This document shows, piece by piece, positions 43,915 to 53,368 of a stretch of 64,000 nt of DNA (positions within the stretch are counted from its first letter, which is position 1; the number at the start of each line of letters is the position of its first letter). The stretch covers positions 124,001-188,000 of the forward strand of contig JARBUI010000001.1 of NCBI GenBank assembly GCA_029239755.1, given 5' to 3'. Below the pieces are notes generated by a model. That model did no database searches and was not told the DNA's origin. It saw nothing but the letters and a program-made list of their open reading frames with translations. Made by a program: the position numbers and the translations under genes. Origin of the DNA: Clostridia bacterium (lineage in GTDB: Bacteria; Bacillota; Clostridia; Lachnospirales; Cellulosilyticaceae).

Positions 43915-44625
43915 ATGAGTACTGAAATTCGCAAAGACTTAGATGAACTTCATCCAAAAGTTAAATCGCTCGCTCTTAAACTACTTGAGGAATGCAAAAA
44001 AGAAGGTCTTAATATTAAAATAAGTGAAACGTATAGAACCACAGACAGGCAAGACTATCTTTACGCACAAGGCAGAACCCGTTCTGGCAGTATCGTTACT
44101 TACTCCCGTGGCTCCTCCATGAGTTCTTATCACCAATGGCGATTGGCCTTTGATATTTATAACGATGTCCCTGGCGATGCCTATAACCTTGATATTCTTA
44201 ACAAAGCAGGAGCTATAGGCGAACAACTTGGCCTCGAATGGGGTGGCAGCTGGCAAGGATTTAGAGATACGCCACACTTCCAGTATACGTTCGGTCTATC
44301 CATCGCAGACCTGCGTTCCGGCAAAAGGCCTCCTGAGGTTTTTGATCAAATCTATGAAGAGGCCGTTAAAGCGCTATTCGAGAAAAAGATTATTAATACC
44401 CCTTCAGTATGGATCAACTTAACAAACATTCATCCTAAGTATACCCAAGGTCTCATTATCAACATTGCAAAGTATTTTAATAAAAAAGTGGTTTCATACA
44501 ATGATGCTGTTCAGGAACTGGCTGATCGTAAGATCATCAATTCTCCAAATGTATGGTTAAATACATCTGATTTTCCTATTAAGAATATAATGGCACTTAT
44601 TAAAAAAACTGCTTTGACTCTATAA
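43915..44625 (+). CDS. M15-family L,D- or D,D-peptidase (endolysin-like)
   Basis: A 236-residue zinc peptidase without a signal peptide, resembling phage endolysins and CwlK-type L-Ala-D-Glu peptidases. Zinc ligands are His73 and Asp80 in SYHQWRLAFD and His121 in DTPHFQY. The conserved Gly of the S-x-H-x-x-G-x-A-x-D pattern is replaced by Arg76. The C-terminal region holds a tandem repeat (about 150-190 and 196-235; EKKIINTPSVWIN and DRKIINSPNVWLN) that may bind cell wall. A terminator follows directly. Phage origin is possible, but no other phage genes are nearby. Confidence 0.88.
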   Translation: MSTEIRKDLDELHPKVKSLALKLLEECKKEGLNIKISETYRTTDRQDYLYAQGRTRSGSIVTYSRGSSMSSYHQWRLAFDIYNDVPGDAYNLDILNKAGAIGEQLGLEWGGSWQGFRDTPHFQYTFGLSIADLRSGKRPPEVFDQIYEEAVKALFEKKIINTPSVWINLTNIHPKYTQGLIINIAKYFNKKVVSYNDAVQELADRKIINSPNVWLNTSDFPIKNIMALIKKTALTL

Positions 44626-44631
44626 CCTGTA

Positions 44632-44679
44632 AAAAAGACATTCTGGCATATCACAGTGTGAATGCCAGAATGTCTTTTT
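44632..44679. terminator. Bidirectional terminator
   Basis: A perfect 18-bp stem (44632-44649 with 44662-44679) with A-run and T-run flanks, shared by the M15 peptidase and the convergent MATE gene. Confidence 0.9.
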
Positions 44680-44682
44680 ATT

Positions 44683-46029
44683 TTATCTTGTTACGTTTCT
44701 AATCCATTTGCCGCTTTTAACTCTAAATAGTGAAGCAATAACTTTTATGATTTCATCACATCTAAGAGCAATAAAAACAAGTGGAATAGACAGTTTAAAA
44801 ACAATAGCTGCCAAATAACCTAGTGGAATAGCTATAAACAATAAAAAGATAATATCTGCAATAAGAACAAACTTAGTATCTCCTCCCCCTCTAAGTATCC
44901 CTATCATAAGGATAAAGGCTAATGACTGAAATAAGAGGATAACAGAACTTACTGCTATAATCTGCATAGTTACTATTTTTGTGGTTTCTGGAACTTTATA
45001 AAGCATAAGGACATAAGGTCTAATAGTAAACATAATAACCCCGCCTATAATGCCAAGCATAACAGCTAAGATAACTAAAGTATTTGCATATTCTTTGGCC
45101 TTTTCGTACTCTTGTGCCCCTATTGTATTCCCTATAATAACCGCTCCCGCATTCCCTACTCCCATAATAAATATCGCCACAAACTGCCATACAACATTAT
45201 TAATATTATTAGCGGCTACTACTTCTTCTCCCATTTTAGCTACAATAAACGCAATAGCCGAAGAACCTAACGCCCACAGAAGCTCATTGAGTACAACAGG
45301 ACCACCGATCAGCGTGAAATCTTTTAGTAAAATGAAGTCCGTGTGAAGCAGACTTTTAGCCTTAAATTTGATTTTCTTTTCATAAAATATCATAAACACT
45401 AATACAATCAAAAATTCAGTCATACGAGCTATAGTTGTTGCAATTGCAGCTCCTTTTACCCCTAAAGCGGGTGCCCCAAGATTACCAAAAATAAGTACCC
45501 AGTTTAGAAATACATTCACAATAAGAGAAGCCGTATAGACAATGACTGATATTTTAACTGTTTCAACAGATCTTAGGACATTAATCATGATATTAGTCAT
45601 TGCAAAAAAGATATAGCTGACAAAAATGACTTGTAAATACTCTGCTCCTAGATCTATAATAACAGGATTTTCAGTAAAGATACCCATAAATTGCTTAGGA
45701 ATAAATAAGGCTACCCCCATAAAAAGTATGGAAAAGACAATACTTACCTTCCCCATGATAGAGATGATTTTATGGATCGCACCTACGTCTCCTTTTCCCC
45801 AATACTGAGCAACAAATATATTGCCTCCGCTCCCAAGTCCAAACATAAGAATCATAAAAACAAAAAAGAGCTGATTAGCCAGTGAAACGGCTACTAACTG
45901 GTCTTGCCCCATCCATCCTACCATAACAGAATCTGCCATGCTTACTGCAAAAGTAATTAGATTTTGGCAAGCTATTGGAACAGCTATTGATAAAATAAGC
46001 TTATAAAAGTTTCTGTCCTTCGTAATCAT
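44683..46029 (-). CDS. MATE family exporter
   Basis: A 448-residue membrane protein with about 12 helices; family segments include CQNLITFAVSMADSVMVGWMG near the N-terminus, and it has a KWIRNVTR tail. It is not closely similar to the MATE at 12.6-13.9 kb. GGAGGGG before ATG 46029. Single gene; substrate unknown. Confidence 0.91.
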   Translation of the reverse strand: MITKDRNFYKLILSIAVPIACQNLITFAVSMADSVMVGWMGQDQLVAVSLANQLFFVFMILMFGLGSGGNIFVAQYWGKGDVGAIHKIISIMGKVSIVFSILFMGVALFIPKQFMGIFTENPVIIDLGAEYLQVIFVSYIFFAMTNIMINVLRSVETVKISVIVYTASLIVNVFLNWVLIFGNLGAPALGVKGAAIATTIARMTEFLIVLVFMIFYEKKIKFKAKSLLHTDFILLKDFTLIGGPVVLNELLWALGSSAIAFIVAKMGEEVVAANNINNVVWQFVAIFIMGVGNAGAVIIGNTIGAQEYEKAKEYANTLVILAVMLGIIGGVIMFTIRPYVLMLYKVPETTKIVTMQIIAVSSVILLFQSLAFILMIGILRGGGDTKFVLIADIIFLLFIAIPLGYLAAIVFKLSIPLVFIALRCDEIIKVIASLFRVKSGKWIRNVTR

Positions 46030-46154
46030 TTTGAAATTCCCCTCCTATCCCCACCCAAAGTTTATAACGTTATCATTTGAGCATAGACATAATCATAACA
46101 TATGTTTTTGTACTAATGCAAAGCTATTTATTAAAATAAAGAAGTACATTATAA

Positions 46155-46189
46155 AAGAGATAGTTTCTATTAATAAAAAACTATCTCTT
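46155..46189 (-). terminator. Terminator after serS
   Basis: 12-bp stem (46155-46166 with 46178-46189) followed on the minus strand by TTTTATAATG; 27 nt after the serS stop. Confidence 0.75.
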
Positions 46190-46215
46190 CATATAGTATG
46201 ATTTACTTATTCAAT

Positions 46216-47496
46216 TTATTTTGGCATTTCTATTTTAGCTATGCCGCCCATATAAGGTCTTAGCGCCTCTGGTATAATCACTGAGCCATCAGCTTGCTGG
46301 TAATTTTCTAAAATCGCAGCTGTCGTACGTCCAAGAGCTACTCCGCTGCCATTTAAAGTATGCACAAATTGTGCTTTGTCTTTAGCATCATTTTTAAATT
46401 TAATGCTTGCACGTCTTGCTTGGAAATCTTCAAAGTTTGAGCAGCTTGATATTTCTACATATCTGTCATAGCTTGGCATCCATACTTCAAGGTCATAGGT
46501 CATTGCAGAACTAAAACCAAGATCTCCTGTGCAAAGTCTTACAACTCTATAAGGAAGTCCTAATGATTTAAGCACATCTTCTGCATCATTAGTAAGTTTT
46601 TCCAGCTCTTCATAAGATTCTTCTGGTTTTGCAAATTTAACGAGTTCTACTTTATTAAACTGATGCTGACGGATAATACCTCTTGTATCTCTGCCTGCTG
46701 AGCCAGCTTCAGCTCTGAAGCATGCTGTATAAGCACAATGTTTAATCGTGAGCTCATTTCCTGAAAGAATTTGTTCTCTGTACATATTTGTAACTGGAAC
46801 TTCTGCTGTTGGAACTAGAAAATAATCTGTCCCTTGAATTTTAAATGCATCTTCCTCAAATTTTGGAAGCTGCCCAGTACCTGTCATACTTTTTCTATTA
46901 ACCATAAAAGGAGGGAATATCTCTGTATAACCATGTTTATCTACATGCATATCAAGCATGAAGTTCATGAGCGCTCTCTCAAGTCTTGCTCCTAGTCCCT
47001 TATAGAATACAAATCTTGAGCCAGTTACTTTACCTGCTTTTTCAAAATCCAGTATATCTAAACCTTCTCCAATATCCCAGTGTGCTTTAACTTCAAAATC
47101 AAACTTCGGCACTTCTCCCCACTTACGCATTTCTGCATTATCGGCATCACTTGCTCCTACTGGCACTTTAGCATTTGGCAGGTTTGGAAGAGTCATAAGA
47201 ATGACTTCAAGCTTTTCGTCAATTTCTTTTACTTCATTGTCAAGGTTCTTAATTTCATCTGAGAGTTCTTTCATCTCTGTAAAAATGGCTGTTACATCCT
47301 TGCCTTCTTTTTTCATAACAGGAACTTGCTTTGAAACAACATTTTGTTTGTTTTTAAGCTGCTCAACTTGCTGCAGTAATTCTCTTCTTCTAACATCAAG
47401 TGCCGTAAACTCATCAAGATTATAGCTTCCGCTTCTTGTCCCAAGAGCTTTTTTTACACCTTCTAGATCTGAACGTAATAATTTAATATCTAACAT
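46216..47496 (-). CDS. serS: Seryl-tRNA synthetase
   Basis: A class II aminoacyl-tRNA synthetase of 426 residues. The N-terminal tRNA-binding coiled coil covers about 30-105, then the catalytic domain with the serine-site TAEVPVTN segment, motif 2 ([21 protein letters not shown]) and motif 3 ([16 protein letters not shown]). ATG 47496 is chosen over an in-frame GTG three codons earlier. Controlled by the T-box leader directly upstream. Confidence 0.97.
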   Translation of the reverse strand: MLDIKLLRSDLEGVKKALGTRSGSYNLDEFTALDVRRRELLQQVEQLKNKQNVVSKQVPVMKKEGKDVTAIFTEMKELSDEIKNLDNEVKEIDEKLEVILMTLPNLPNAKVPVGASDADNAEMRKWGEVPKFDFEVKAHWDIGEGLDILDFEKAGKVTGSRFVFYKGLGARLERALMNFMLDMHVDKHGYTEIFPPFMVNRKSMTGTGQLPKFEEDAFKIQGTDYFLVPTAEVPVTNMYREQILSGNELTIKHCAYTACFRAEAGSAGRDTRGIIRQHQFNKVELVKFAKPEESYEELEKLTNDAEDVLKSLGLPYRVVRLCTGDLGFSSAMTYDLEVWMPSYDRYVEISSCSNFEDFQARRASIKFKNDAKDKAQFVHTLNGSGVALGRTTAAILENYQQADGSVIIPEALRPYMGGIAKIEMPK

Positions 47497-47566
47497 ATCC
47501 TTCACCTCTTCGTATAGTATGTCTTATTAAGAATACTGACAAGCCCACAGGCTTGCCCATGCAACG

Positions 47567-47765
47567 CAAAAAAGTCCTTTTATTCATATAAGCATGAATA
47601 AAAGGACGGATGAACCCGTGGTGCCACCTTTGTTTATTAGTAGAGTAACTACTAACCTTGTAAGCTGCTATAAAGGGCAACTCCCTTCTGATTTATCACC
47701 AGAGACTCCAAAAGCAGAACACCTTAGCCTGTTTACTAGTTTGCACCTGCCACTAGCTCTCTGAA
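47567..47765 (-). promoter_or_regulatory. T-box leader of serS with terminator
   Basis: On the minus strand the conserved T-box block AGGTGGCACCACGGG (near plus 47610-47625) precedes a terminator with a perfect 14-bp stem (47574-47587 with 47594-47607) and a U-run. Stem I is closed by CAGAGA/TCTCTG. A serine specifier (AGU, overlapping UCU) sits at the base of its 3' side; which one is read cannot be settled by eye. Uncharged tRNA-Ser should favour antitermination. Confidence 0.92.
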
Positions 47766-47824
47766 AAACATTTCTAAAGCTTTTCTTTTATCATCGTCAT
47801 AATATTAAGTATACAATTGGTTAT

Positions 47825-47853
47825 ATTATAAAATATACTCAGTTAAAAATCAA
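47825..47853 (-). promoter_or_regulatory. Promoter of the serS T-box transcript
   Basis: Minus-strand TTGATT (plus 47848-47853) and TATAAT (47825-47830) with a 17-nt spacer, about 60 nt upstream of stem I. Confidence 0.75.
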
Positions 47854-47904
47854 GGAAGCTAATTTATTTTTTAAAGTTTGTATAAAATCAATTTTTACTG
47901 TTCA

Positions 47905-47990
47905 TACTACTATCGTACCAAGTGTGAGGTACATCGCTAAATCCCCCCTCAACCTAGGTTTCTCCCCCTGAAGCCTAGGTCCTTTTTTTA
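47905..47990 (+). ncRNA. Candidate C-rich small RNA
   Basis: A plus-strand transcript ending in a strong terminator is implied although no plus-strand gene lies upstream. The terminator has an 11-bp stem (47952-47962 with 47970-47980, one G-U), a 7-nt loop UCCCCCU and a T7 run. An unpaired UCCCCCCUC precedes it (near 47942-47950). Both C-runs can pair with Shine-Dalgarno sequences, as in C-rich sRNAs of Firmicutes. No convincing promoter was found, so the 5' end is a guess. Confidence 0.45.
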
Positions 47991-48018
47991 TTATTTTACA
48001 CATCAGCCTATGATGAGC

Positions 48019-48456
48019 TTAAAGCGTCTTTGAAATGACCCACTTATATAGAAAAGACTGTTTATTATAATCCATAGGTGGATGATCGGGAAAGAGCCTT
48101 ATCATTCTTATACTATAGACACCAACCACAATAGCTACCAGTATTATCCAAAACATCCTGTTGCTATGATTATCTTTAAATATCCGTCCTTTTAAAAAAA
48201 CTCCTATGATAACAACAAAAGGTACAATCCAAAAAAGTGGATGCCAACCGAAAGCTGCTTTAAAATCCATTTTTAAAAAAGAAAGCCAGGCTCTAGTTAA
48301 GCCACATCCGGGGCATGGTATACCTATTGTGTATTTAACGATACATTTAATATCTGATACATAAAACAGAAGTGTTGCAATGCCTATTAAGGCTATAGTA
48401 ACAAAAAAAACCTTTAAGTTTTGTTTAATTAGTTGTCTAATGTTTTCTTTTAGCAT
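48019..48456 (-). CDS. DUF2752 membrane protein
   Basis: A 145-residue protein with about three transmembrane helices. The DUF2752 signature is clear: IPCPGCGLTRAWLSFLKMDFKAAFGWHPLF. Function unknown in the family. The final residues form a short cytoplasmic tail. A single-gene unit. Confidence 0.88.
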   Translation of the reverse strand: MLKENIRQLIKQNLKVFFVTIALIGIATLLFYVSDIKCIVKYTIGIPCPGCGLTRAWLSFLKMDFKAAFGWHPLFWIVPFVVIIGVFLKGRIFKDNHSNRMFWIILVAIVVGVYSIRMIRLFPDHPPMDYNKQSFLYKWVISKTL

Positions 48457-48855
48457 AGTCCTTTCCTCTACTTTTCTTACATTTTTAATAAATAAATAGT
48501 ATTATATCACAATATCTTGGTAAAAACTTATGTTTCTTAAAACTTCGTTTAATATTTAACATACTTTTTTTATAATTATTTGTCTTTTAATCAAGTTTTT
48601 TGACCTATTTTTGCTATGGACAGTTTACTCCTTAAGCCTTGTATACAGTATACGTATTAATTCGAAGATTGACAACATATTTTTCTTATGTTAGCATCAG
48701 ATTATAGTAAATCATTAAAGACTTCCAGAAATAAGTCTTATATTTTTAAGTAAGATTGTTAAAAAAATAACACAAGCTTCATAAAATACACTAATACTAT
48801 TTTTAAAAAGATACACACTATATAATAGTCGTTCAACCATAAGGAGGAGATTAGA
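48457..48855. other. adhE upstream region
   Basis: About 400 AT-rich bases. Two candidate promoters read toward adhE: TTGACA with TAGCAT (48669-48697) and a TATAAT at 48821-48826 with a poor -35. A candidate Rex site lies between them. Nothing else is recognised. Confidence 0.5.
48756..48773 (+). promoter_or_regulatory. Candidate Rex operator upstream of adhE
   Basis: TTGTTAAAAAAATAACAC approximates the clostridial Rex consensus TTGTTAA-N4-TTAACAA; the left half is exact, the right half matches at 5 of 7 positions. Rex is an NADH/NAD-responsive repressor of fermentation genes, and adhE is its usual target. Confidence 0.45.
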
Positions 48856-51471
48856 ATGTCTGAAAACAAAAAAAGCAAAACTGAAACACCTGCAGTAGAT
48901 GCAGCAGCAATGGTTAATACTCTCGTTAAAAATGCAGAAAAAGCACTAGACGCATACATGTCACTTTCTCAAGAACAAATTGATGAAATTACAAAAGCCA
49001 TGGCTCTTGCTGGTTTATCTGAACAAATGTATCTTGCAAAACTTGCTGTCGAGGAAACTGGCCGTGGTATATTTGAAGATAAGGTAACAAAAAATATTTT
49101 TGCAACTGAATATATCTACCACAGCATTAAATATGATAAAACAGTAGGTGTAATCGATGAAAATGAAGATGAAGGGTATATGGAAATCGCAGAGCCAGTA
49201 GGTATAGTAGCCGGTGTTACACCTGTAACCAACCCAACTTCTACAACAATGTTCAAAGCTATTATTAGTACAAAAACCCGTAACCCAATTATCTTCGGGT
49301 TCCATCCATCAGCTCAAAAGTGTTCGTCTGAAGCCGCTCGTATTTTAAGAGATGCTGCTGTTAAAGCAGGGGCTCCTGAGCACTGTATCCAGTGGATTGA
49401 ATATCCATCTATTGACGCAACTAACGCGCTTATGAATCATCCAAATGTTGCTATGATCCTTGCAACAGGCGGTTCTGGTATGGTTCGTGCAGCATACTCA
49501 TCAGGTAAGCCTGCGCTTGGTGTTGGCCCTGGTAATGTACCTGCTTTTATTGAAAAAACTGCTAACCTTGAAAGATCACTTACAGATCTTATCTTATCAA
49601 AATCATTTGATAATGGTATGATATGTGCTTCTGAACAAGCAGCTATTATAGAAGCTCCTATTTATGACAAAGCCGTTGAATTTATGAAAAAACAAGGATG
49701 CTACTTTGCCACAAAAGAAGAAGTTCAAAAGCTTGAACCTGTTGTTATTAACCCAGTTAAGCAAATGGTTAATGCTGATATCGTAGGTAAATATCCTTAT
49801 GAAATAGCAGCTCTTGCAGGTATTACTATCCCTAAAGAAACCAAAGTACTTTGCTGTGAAATAGAGGGTGTTGGATCTGCGTATCCATTATCTCGTGAAA
49901 AACTTTCTCCAGTCCTTGCTGTTGTGAAAGCCAAAGATGCTGAAGAAGGTATTCAAATGGCTGAAACTATGGTAGAACTTGGTGGTCTTGGTCACTCATC
50001 TGTTATTCACTCTAATGATGATGCTATTATCGAAGACTTTTCAAAAAGATTAAAAACAGGACGTATTATCGTTAACTCTCCTTCAACTCATGGAGCAATT
50101 GGTGATATTTACAATACAAATATGCCATCTCTGACACTTGGCTGTGGTTCTTATGGTCGTAACTCTACGACATCTAACGTAACAGCAGTAAACTTAATTA
50201 ATAAGAAAAGGGTGGCGAAGAGACGCGTGAATATGCAATGGTTTAAGATTCCAGAAAGAATTTACTTTGAACAAGGTTCTGTTCAATATTTAGCTAAAAT
50301 GCCAGATATCTCCCGCGTACTAATTGTAACAGATCCTATGATGGTACAACTAGGATACGTTGAAAAGGTAACTTACCAACTCAATAAAAATTCAAATAAA
50401 GTAGCAATAGAAATCTTCAGTGACGTTGAACCTGATCCAGACCTTGTAACAGTACGTAAAGGCTGTGAAATGATGAGATCTTTCAAACCAGATGTTATCA
50501 TCGCTCTTGGCGGCGGTTCTCCAATAGATGCCGCAAAAGCAATGTGGTTATTCTATGAAAGTCCAGAAGCTGACTTTGTTGGTATGGCTCAAAAATTCTT
50601 AGACATTAGAAAACGTGTTTATAAGTTCCCTAAAATGGGTCACAAATCAAAATTCGTTGCTATTCCGACAACATCAGGTACAGGTTCTGAGGTAACATCT
50701 TTCGCAGTTATTTCTGACCGTTCAAAAAATATGAAATATCCTCTTGCTGACTACGAGCTAACTCCAGACGTGGCAATCATTGACCCTGAGTTTGTAATGA
50801 CTGTTCCAGCTGCAGTAACTGCTGATACAGGTCTTGACGTATTAACTCATGCTATTGAAGCTTATGTATCCATTCTGGCTTCTGATTATACAGATGCACT
50901 TGCAATTAAAGCTATTCAATTAGTATTTGAATATTTACCACGTTCTTATAAATTTGGTGCAAAAGACCCTGTAGCAAGAGAAAAAATGCACAATGCTTCT
51001 TGTATTGCCGGAATGGCCTTTACAAATGCATTCCTTGGAATTAATCACTCACTTGCTCATAAGTTAGGAGCAGAGTTCCACATTCCTCATGGCCGTGCAA
51101 ATGCAATACTTCTTCCACATGTTATTGCATACAATGGCGTAACAACACCAACGAAGTTTACAAGCTTCCCTAAATACGAAAAATTTATTGCTCCAGAAAA
51201 GTATGCAGAGATCGCACGTAGCCTTGGACTTAAATCTTCTACTCCTGAAGAAGGTGTAAAATCACTTATTAAAGCTATCCAGGACCTAATGAAAGAGCTT
51301 AATGTGCCTGCAACAATTAAAGAAACAGGTATTGATGAAAAAACTTACATGGCAGCTATCGGTGATCTAGCTTATAAAGCATTTGAAGATCAATGCACAA
51401 CAGCTAATCCTCGTCTTCCAAAAGTAATTGAACTAGAAGAGCTTTATAAAAAAGCCTATACTGGCAAATAA
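48856..51471 (+). CDS. adhE: Bifunctional acetaldehyde-CoA / alcohol dehydrogenase
   Basis: An 871-residue fusion reducing acetyl-CoA to acetaldehyde and then ethanol with NADH. N-terminal aldehyde dehydrogenase domain (about 10-440) with the catalytic Cys in [11 protein letters not shown]; linker with [23 protein letters not shown]-terminal iron alcohol dehydrogenase (about 455-870) with the [13 protein letters not shown] nucleotide motif and the iron-binding [18 protein letters not shown] segment. AGGAGGAG before ATG 48856. Its codon use looks more biased than its neighbours, as expected for an abundant fermentation enzyme. Confidence 0.97.
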   Translation: MSENKKSKTETPAVDAAAMVNTLVKNAEKALDAYMSLSQEQIDEITKAMALAGLSEQMYLAKLAVEETGRGIFEDKVTKNIFATEYIYHSIKYDKTVGVIDENEDEGYMEIAEPVGIVAGVTPVTNPTSTTMFKAIISTKTRNPIIFGFHPSAQKCSSEAARILRDAAVKAGAPEHCIQWIEYPSIDATNALMNHPNVAMILATGGSGMVRAAYSSGKPALGVGPGNVPAFIEKTANLERSLTDLILSKSFDNGMICASEQAAIIEAPIYDKAVEFMKKQGCYFATKEEVQKLEPVVINPVKQMVNADIVGKYPYEIAALAGITIPKETKVLCCEIEGVGSAYPLSREKLSPVLAVVKAKDAEEGIQMAETMVELGGLGHSSVIHSNDDAIIEDFSKRLKTGRIIVNSPSTHGAIGDIYNTNMPSLTLGCGSYGRNSTTSNVTAVNLINKKRVAKRRVNMQWFKIPERIYFEQGSVQYLAKMPDISRVLIVTDPMMVQLGYVEKVTYQLNKNSNKVAIEIFSDVEPDPDLVTVRKGCEMMRSFKPDVIIALGGGSPIDAAKAMWLFYESPEADFVGMAQKFLDIRKRVYKFPKMGHKSKFVAIPTTSGTGSEVTSFAVISDRSKNMKYPLADYELTPDVAIIDPEFVMTVPAAVTADTGLDVLTHAIEAYVSILASDYTDALAIKAIQLVFEYLPRSYKFGAKDPVAREKMHNASCIAGMAFTNAFLGINHSLAHKLGAEFHIPHGRANAILLPHVIAYNGVTTPTKFTSFPKYEKFIAPEKYAEIARSLGLKSSTPEEGVKSLIKAIQDLMKELNVPATIKETGIDEKTYMAAIGDLAYKAFEDQCTTANPRLPKVIELEELYKKAYTGK

Positions 51472-51506
51472 TATCGTTTATATATTCCCCTTACCCTCAA
51501 ATATAT

Positions 51507-51552
51507 AAAAAACAACAGAGGCAAGCACGAACACTTGTCTCTGTTGTTTTTT
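51507..51552. terminator. Bidirectional terminator after adhE
   Basis: A 19-bp stem (51507-51525 with 51534-51552, one G-U pair) with A-run and T-run flanks, between convergent adhE and the lipoprotein gene. Confidence 0.92.
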
Positions 51553-51577
51553 ATTAAATTCAACTTTTATTTATGTA

Positions 51578-52066
51578 TCACATCACTCTTACATCCAAAA
51601 ACAACTTATGCATTACATCACTTGTATTAAGGATAAGGATTTCTATAACTTGATTTTTTCTACTCACTTGTATGGTTATTTGATCCTTCATTTTTACTTT
51701 TTCATTTTTAACAAGAACGATGTATTCAAGGTTGTATTTAAATTTTGTTCTGTCCTTTAGTTTTATTTTACTTACCTGCTTAATCTTTATTGCTGTTGTG
51801 TCTTTGGCCTTTGACATGCGGTGAAATTCAGGATAAATATAACTCATTTGACTTGTGATAAATTGTTTGTACCCATCTTCTGAAAAGTACTGTTCAAATT
51901 CACTAGGTATTTGATCTTTGTTCTTTTCAGCATTTTGATAGGTATTGCAGCTTATCATCTTTGTAATCAGCTCTTCTATTTTTTCCTCTTGTGTATCTTT
52001 TGTACATCCTGCTAGAAGTAATATCCCCATGACTCCTATTAGCAGCTTTATGAAAATCCTTTTCAT
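51578..52066 (-). CDS. Lipoprotein of unknown function, 162 residues
   Basis: A lipoprotein signal peptide with lipobox LLAGC (Cys about 21). The mature part is polar, with a helical first half (EEKIEELITKMISCNTYQNAEKN) and a strand-rich second half (TAIKIKQVSKIKLKDRTKFKYNLEYIVLV). No family is recognised. It follows the 249-residue unknown gene by 1 nt, so GNAT, unknown gene and lipoprotein form one operon. Confidence 0.75.
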   Translation of the reverse strand: MKRIFIKLLIGVMGILLLAGCTKDTQEEKIEELITKMISCNTYQNAEKNKDQIPSEFEQYFSEDGYKQFITSQMSYIYPEFHRMSKAKDTTAIKIKQVSKIKLKDRTKFKYNLEYIVLVKNEKVKMKDQITIQVSRKNQVIEILILNTSDVMHKLFLDVRVM

Positions 52067-52067
52067 C

Positions 52068-52817
52068 TTAATCCCCTTTTTTATAGAGATAGGCGCGGCC
52101 TTTTTTACCTATACGTTCTATAGCATTTACATAAGTAAGTATATTTAGTGCTGTCTGAGCATTCCTTAAACTTAGTCTCGTATGCTCTTTAAAGTCTTTG
52201 GCAGTAAACTCCTTCTCCAGTGTATCAGGTATAAGCTTAGCATAATCATTTATGGACTGTATAGTTATTTCATCTATTATTTCTATCGGCACCCTATCTT
52301 TGCGATGAGCTCCTCTTTTTTTATCATAACTCCAGCCGTTTAAAAGCTTATATTCTTCTATATTAATAAGCATAATACATAAAGAAAGATTAGGATGGAG
52401 AAGAAATTCCTTTATCCTATAGAGTTCAAAAAAGATTTCATAAGGGGTTCCTTTTTTAGGTGACTTTCTCTTTTGGCTGACTTCTCCTGTTTCTAAATTG
52501 ATCCAAGATACCCATTTAGTATAAGAAACTGGATAGACAACCGTTACCTTCCCATAGGCCAAGAAACAGCTAAGCTTTTTACTCAGCTTTGCAAAGGCCC
52601 TTGTTTGTATTTCTATCATTTCTCCAGGCCTCATAATATCAGCTACAAAGCCCCTGTTCTTTGCTTCATGCATGCTTTCGTCAGGCTCCATGTAGTATTT
52701 AAGTACTGCATGAAGTGTGCCTTCTTTTAAGGTTCCTATTCCTATTTGCTTTTGGCTCCCCTGGAGGACTCTTTCCTTCGCCCATTCAAATCGCTCCTTA
52801 TTCACTCTTGGTTCCAT
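52068..52817 (-). CDS. Uncharacterised protein, possibly PD-(D/E)XK-like, 249 residues
   Basis: No named family is recognised with confidence. The segment VADIMRPGEMIEIQTRAFAKL, with D...E-x-Q on adjacent strands, and the following VTVVYPV strand resemble a PD-(D/E)XK nuclease core. A conserved-looking RKSPKKGTPYEIFFELYRI follows. The C-terminal 70 residues look like a winged helix (FKEHTRLSLRNAQTALNILTYVNAIERIGKKGRAYLYK). The start overlaps the GNAT gene by 20 nt and lacks a strong ribosome site, so an internal start is possible. Confidence 0.6.
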   Translation of the reverse strand: MEPRVNKERFEWAKERVLQGSQKQIGIGTLKEGTLHAVLKYYMEPDESMHEAKNRGFVADIMRPGEMIEIQTRAFAKLSKKLSCFLAYGKVTVVYPVSYTKWVSWINLETGEVSQKRKSPKKGTPYEIFFELYRIKEFLLHPNLSLCIMLINIEEYKLLNGWSYDKKRGAHRKDRVPIEIIDEITIQSINDYAKLIPDTLEKEFTAKDFKEHTRLSLRNAQTALNILTYVNAIERIGKKGRAYLYKKGD

Positions 52818-53265
52818 TTACTTTTTCATACTCATACATAAAGTAATTACATTCTTCCATGCCTAAATTTTGATAGGTCTTCTTGGCTGTATGATTTTCC
52901 TTTTCTACATAGAGTCTAATGCCTACTATTTGTTCATCTTGGTCACAGATTTCTTTAACAGTGTTATAAAGCGCTTTGAATACACCTTGTTTTCTATAGC
53001 TTGCATCTACATAAACACTTTGTACCCATAGATAGACTCCATTTCTCCAATCACTCCACTCATAGGTATACATAATTTGACCAACAACCCTGCCTTCTAT
53101 TTCACAGACATGATAGATACCCTTCCCTTCGTCTTCTAAAAGAGCCCTTACTCCTTTGGTTAACCTCCTCATATCTAGCAGCTTGTCCTCTGTTTCTCTG
53201 GCTAAAAGATAGTTATATTCTGCTATCATTTCTAAATCATTTATAGTTGCTTTTCTAATTTTCAT
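52798..53265 (-). CDS. GNAT family N-acetyltransferase
   Basis: A 155-residue GNAT-fold enzyme with acetyl-CoA. Core elements seen: IRKATINDLEMIAEYN at the start, VVGQIMYTYEWS, the pantetheine-binding strand and loop QSVYVDASYRKQGVFKALYN, and the C-terminal LYVEKENHTAKKTYQNLGM. The substrate cannot be told. AGGAG before ATG 53265; first gene of its operon. Confidence 0.9.
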   Translation of the reverse strand: MKIRKATINDLEMIAEYNYLLARETEDKLLDMRRLTKGVRALLEDEGKGIYHVCEIEGRVVGQIMYTYEWSDWRNGVYLWVQSVYVDASYRKQGVFKALYNTVKEICDQDEQIVGIRLYVEKENHTAKKTYQNLGMEECNYFMYEYEKVNGTKSE

Positions 53266-53335
53266 TTGAGTTCTCCTACTTTTGTTTTTCTTTCATCTTA
53301 CCATAAATAAAACAGATAGATAAGTAATAACCCAC

Positions 53336-53360
53336 AAAAAGGGCAGGTACAAGACCTGCC
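53336..53360 (-). terminator. Terminator after cheA
   Basis: Stem GGCAGGT/ACCTGCC (53342-53348 with 53354-53360) followed on the minus strand by CTTTTTG. It resembles two other GGCAGG hairpins in the window. Confidence 0.85.
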
Positions 53361-53368
53361 TCTCAATA

